In this document: piece by piece, positions 6,080 through 7,525 of the stretch
How positions within the stretch are numbered: the first letter of the stretch is position 1
Layout of the letters: the number at the start of each line of letters is the position of its first letter
Source of the DNA: Bacteroidales bacterium
Lineage (GTDB): Bacteria > Bacteroidota > Bacteroidia > Bacteroidales > UBA932
Direction of reading: 5' to 3'
Assembly (NCBI GenBank): GCA_021443625.1
Contig: JABUTP010000051.1
Span: 1 to 7,525, forward strand
Length of the DNA: 7,525 nt
The notes under the pieces: model-generated
The model's input: the letters and a program-made list of their open reading frames with translations, nothing else
Databases searched by the model: none
What the model was told of the DNA's origin: nothing
Position numbers and translations under genes: made by a program

Positions 6080-7522
6080 CTACTCCGAGTCATACACGTT
6101 GACATAGTTAAGCTGGAATTCGAGGCCTTCTATCGGGTTGAGATGTTTGAATGTAATCTCGTGCTTGCCCTTTGTGAGGAAGTAGTTGGAATAGAGTTCC
6201 GGCCTGCGGTAAGGCGAGTTGTACTGGATTGATGATGTCTCCACCAGTTCCCCGTCGAGCCAAACTTCAACCTGCGCGGTGTAACTGTCATCTTTGGGAC
6301 ATAGTGTCTCGTCGGTCTTGACGAATTTGTAGGCAGCGACGCAGCCGGTGCCTTCAAATGATATCGGCTTTACTTTGGCGAAGGCCTTCTTGTAATCGGT
6401 CTTGGAGACGGGTCTGATGCCGGGGAAACCCTGCTCGAAGCGGACCGGCTGGGGTTTCTGGCAAATTATGGTCACCTTGTCGCCATCCACTGAGCCCCCT
6501 TCGCGCTCAATGACCTGAAGGGCGTGGCCGAAGGACATTTCATAGACCTTGTTGAGAGAGATGTCGGTATATTTGAAATCTCTGTCTTCAACGCTGTCGA
6601 GACTGCAGAGGAATTTCCTGGGAATGGCTTTGTAGCCCATCATCACACCCAGAACGCCGCCTGCCGAAGCGGGGTTGCAGTCGGAATCCTGACCGCAGCG
6701 GGTGGCGATGTCTATGGTCTTCTCGAAATCACCCTCACCGTACAGCAGGGCAATGGCGATGTAGGCGCTGTTTATCACCGCGTCAATGTTGTAGGGCGAG
6801 ATAACTCCGTCGGGACATCCGATGTCGGTGTTGTGCTTGTCCAGACACTTCACCCATGCGATTTTCCAATCCTCGGGATACTGCTTGTGCCAGGCTATCA
6901 CATCTTCCATGGCGCGGCGGAAACGGCTCTGTGCGGGAATCGTCTTCACCGCCTCCTCCACGATATAGTTTATGTCATTCGAGAGATAGGCCAGAGAATA
7001 GAGCGCAGCCACGAACACTCCGCCGTACCAGCCGTCGCCGTAATTCATTATGTGTCCTATGTCATCGGTCAGGGCGGTGGCGGCATTTACCATTCCGGGG
7101 GCCATTATGCCGGCGTAGTCGGCCTCAATCTGGAAGTCGATATCGTCGGAATGGTGGTTGTAGAGCCAGTGGCCCGAATCTGGAGGCATAACCCCGCGGT
7201 AGATGTTGTAGCGCGCAGCCTGATTGGCGTGCCACAACGGATAGGGAGCGAATGCAAATGCCTTGGCGAACGATTCCACGGGAGCGTCCAAGCCCTCCTC
7301 TTCGAACACTTTCACGAAAGTCAAATCCATATACACGTCGTCGTAGAGTCCCGGAGCGTGGTCGTAATACCATTTCACCTGCCCCGCATCCCACTTGATG
7401 GGGGTGGCGCTGTTGATGATGGTTTCCTTGTAGCGGAACTCGGTGGGACCGCCATAGGCGCAACCTATGGTCTGCCCTGCCCAACCGCCTTTCACCTTGT
7501 CCATAAGTTCGGACTTGGTCAT
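6080..7522 (-). CDS. ADP-ribosylglycohydrolase-fold protein with C-terminal beta-rich domain (5' end possibly outside window)
   Basis: At least 480 residues are present from the ATG at 7522. The frame is still open at the window edge and homologues I recall carry an export signal before this point, so the true start may lie outside. Residues about 5-335 match the ADP-ribosylglycohydrolase family: KGGWAGQTIGCAYGGPTEFR (11-30), YDDVYMDLTFVKVFEEEG (60-77), HIMNYGDGWYGG (157-168) and CGQDSDCNPASAGGVLGVMM (276-295). Canonical members bind two metals through a TDD/DDT motif and a D-x-D-T motif. Here D61, D62, D279 and D281 are kept, but the usual threonines read Y60 or V63 and C282. The fold and metal site are therefore plausible, while classic ADP-ribose removal is not assured. 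Residues about 385-478 look like a galactose-binding-type beta-sandwich (AQVEVWLDGELVE; KGKHEITFKHL). The gap to the GH92 start is four bases, implying an operon and a role in glycan handling. That role is inference. Confidence 0.9.
   Translation of the reverse strand: MTKSELMDKVKGGWAGQTIGCAYGGPTEFRYKETIINSATPIKWDAGQVKWYYDHAPGLYDDVYMDLTFVKVFEEEGLDAPVESFAKAFAFAPYPLWHANQAARYNIYRGVMPPDSGHWLYNHHSDDIDFQIEADYAGIMAPGMVNAATALTDDIGHIMNYGDGWYGGVFVAALYSLAYLSNDINYIVEEAVKTIPAQSRFRRAMEDVIAWHKQYPEDWKIAWVKCLDKHNTDIGCPDGVISPYNIDAVINSAYIAIALLYGEGDFEKTIDIATRCGQDSDCNPASAGGVLGVMMGYKAIPRKFLCSLDSVEDRDFKYTDISLNKVYEMSFGHALQVIEREGGSVDGDKVTIICQKPQPVRFEQGFPGIRPVSKTDYKKAFAKVKPISFEGTGCVAAYKFVKTDETLCPKDDSYTAQVEVWLDGELVETSSIQYNSPYRRPELYSNYFLTKGKHEITFKHLNPIEGLEFQLNYVNVYDSE
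6083..6086 (-). promoter_or_regulatory. Shine-Dalgarno deciding the GH92 start
   Basis: GGAG on the minus strand (6086-6083) sits seven bases before the ATG at 6075. It lies in the last codons of the upstream gene, whose TAG stop (6082-6080) falls between it and the start codon. A recognisable Shine-Dalgarno is not the rule in Bacteroidota. Here it supports the shorter GH92 protein and translational coupling of the two genes. Confidence 0.6.
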
Positions 7523-7525
7523 TGT

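Overview
The window looks like chromosomal DNA from a gut-type member of the Bacteroidales (Bacteroidota). The reasons are the N-terminus of a SusC/RagA-type outer-membrane transporter, a GH92 mannosidase lipoprotein, an AAA-ATPase/PD-(D/E)XK protein of a kind abundant in Bacteroidales, and three matches to the Bacteroides -7 promoter consensus TAnnTTTG just upstream of genes. Family or genus cannot be assigned from this stretch alone.

Layout. Positions 1-582 (minus strand) hold the first 194 residues of a SusC-like TonB-dependent transporter that runs off the left edge. A 157-base AT-rich divergent intergenic region (583-739) carries one candidate promoter for each direction. On the plus strand, 740-2176 encodes an exported calcineurin-like metallophosphoesterase with a C-terminal beta-rich domain. 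It converges on a minus-strand gene (2190-3767) for an AAA-ATPase-like/PD-(D/E)XK nuclease-like protein, with a shared hairpin at the 13-base junction. The rest is a tightly packed minus-strand pair, read right to left: an ADP-ribosylglycohydrolase-fold protein with a C-terminal beta-rich domain (6080-7522, possibly 5'-truncated by the window edge), then a GH92 exo-alpha-mannosidase lipoprotein (3829-6075) whose Shine-Dalgarno lies inside the end of the upstream gene.

How they may work together. SusC-like import plus GH92 trimming indicates glycan foraging, most likely on alpha-mannosides such as N-glycans or yeast-type mannan. The ADP-ribosylglycohydrolase-fold protein is probably co-translated with the mannosidase and may act on the same substrate. 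The exported phosphoesterase could remove phosphate from a glycan, but that is inference. The ATPase/nuclease-like gene has its own promoter-like element and more AT-rich stretches, and it looks functionally unrelated. No SusD, regulator, RNA gene, IS element or CRISPR array is visible. There is no gene-free stretch longer than 300 bases.

I found no clear new multi-gene system. The most interesting points are the variant metal site and mannosidase coupling of the ADP-ribosylglycohydrolase-fold protein, the compact divergent promoter, and the ATPase/nuclease-like protein of unknown role.
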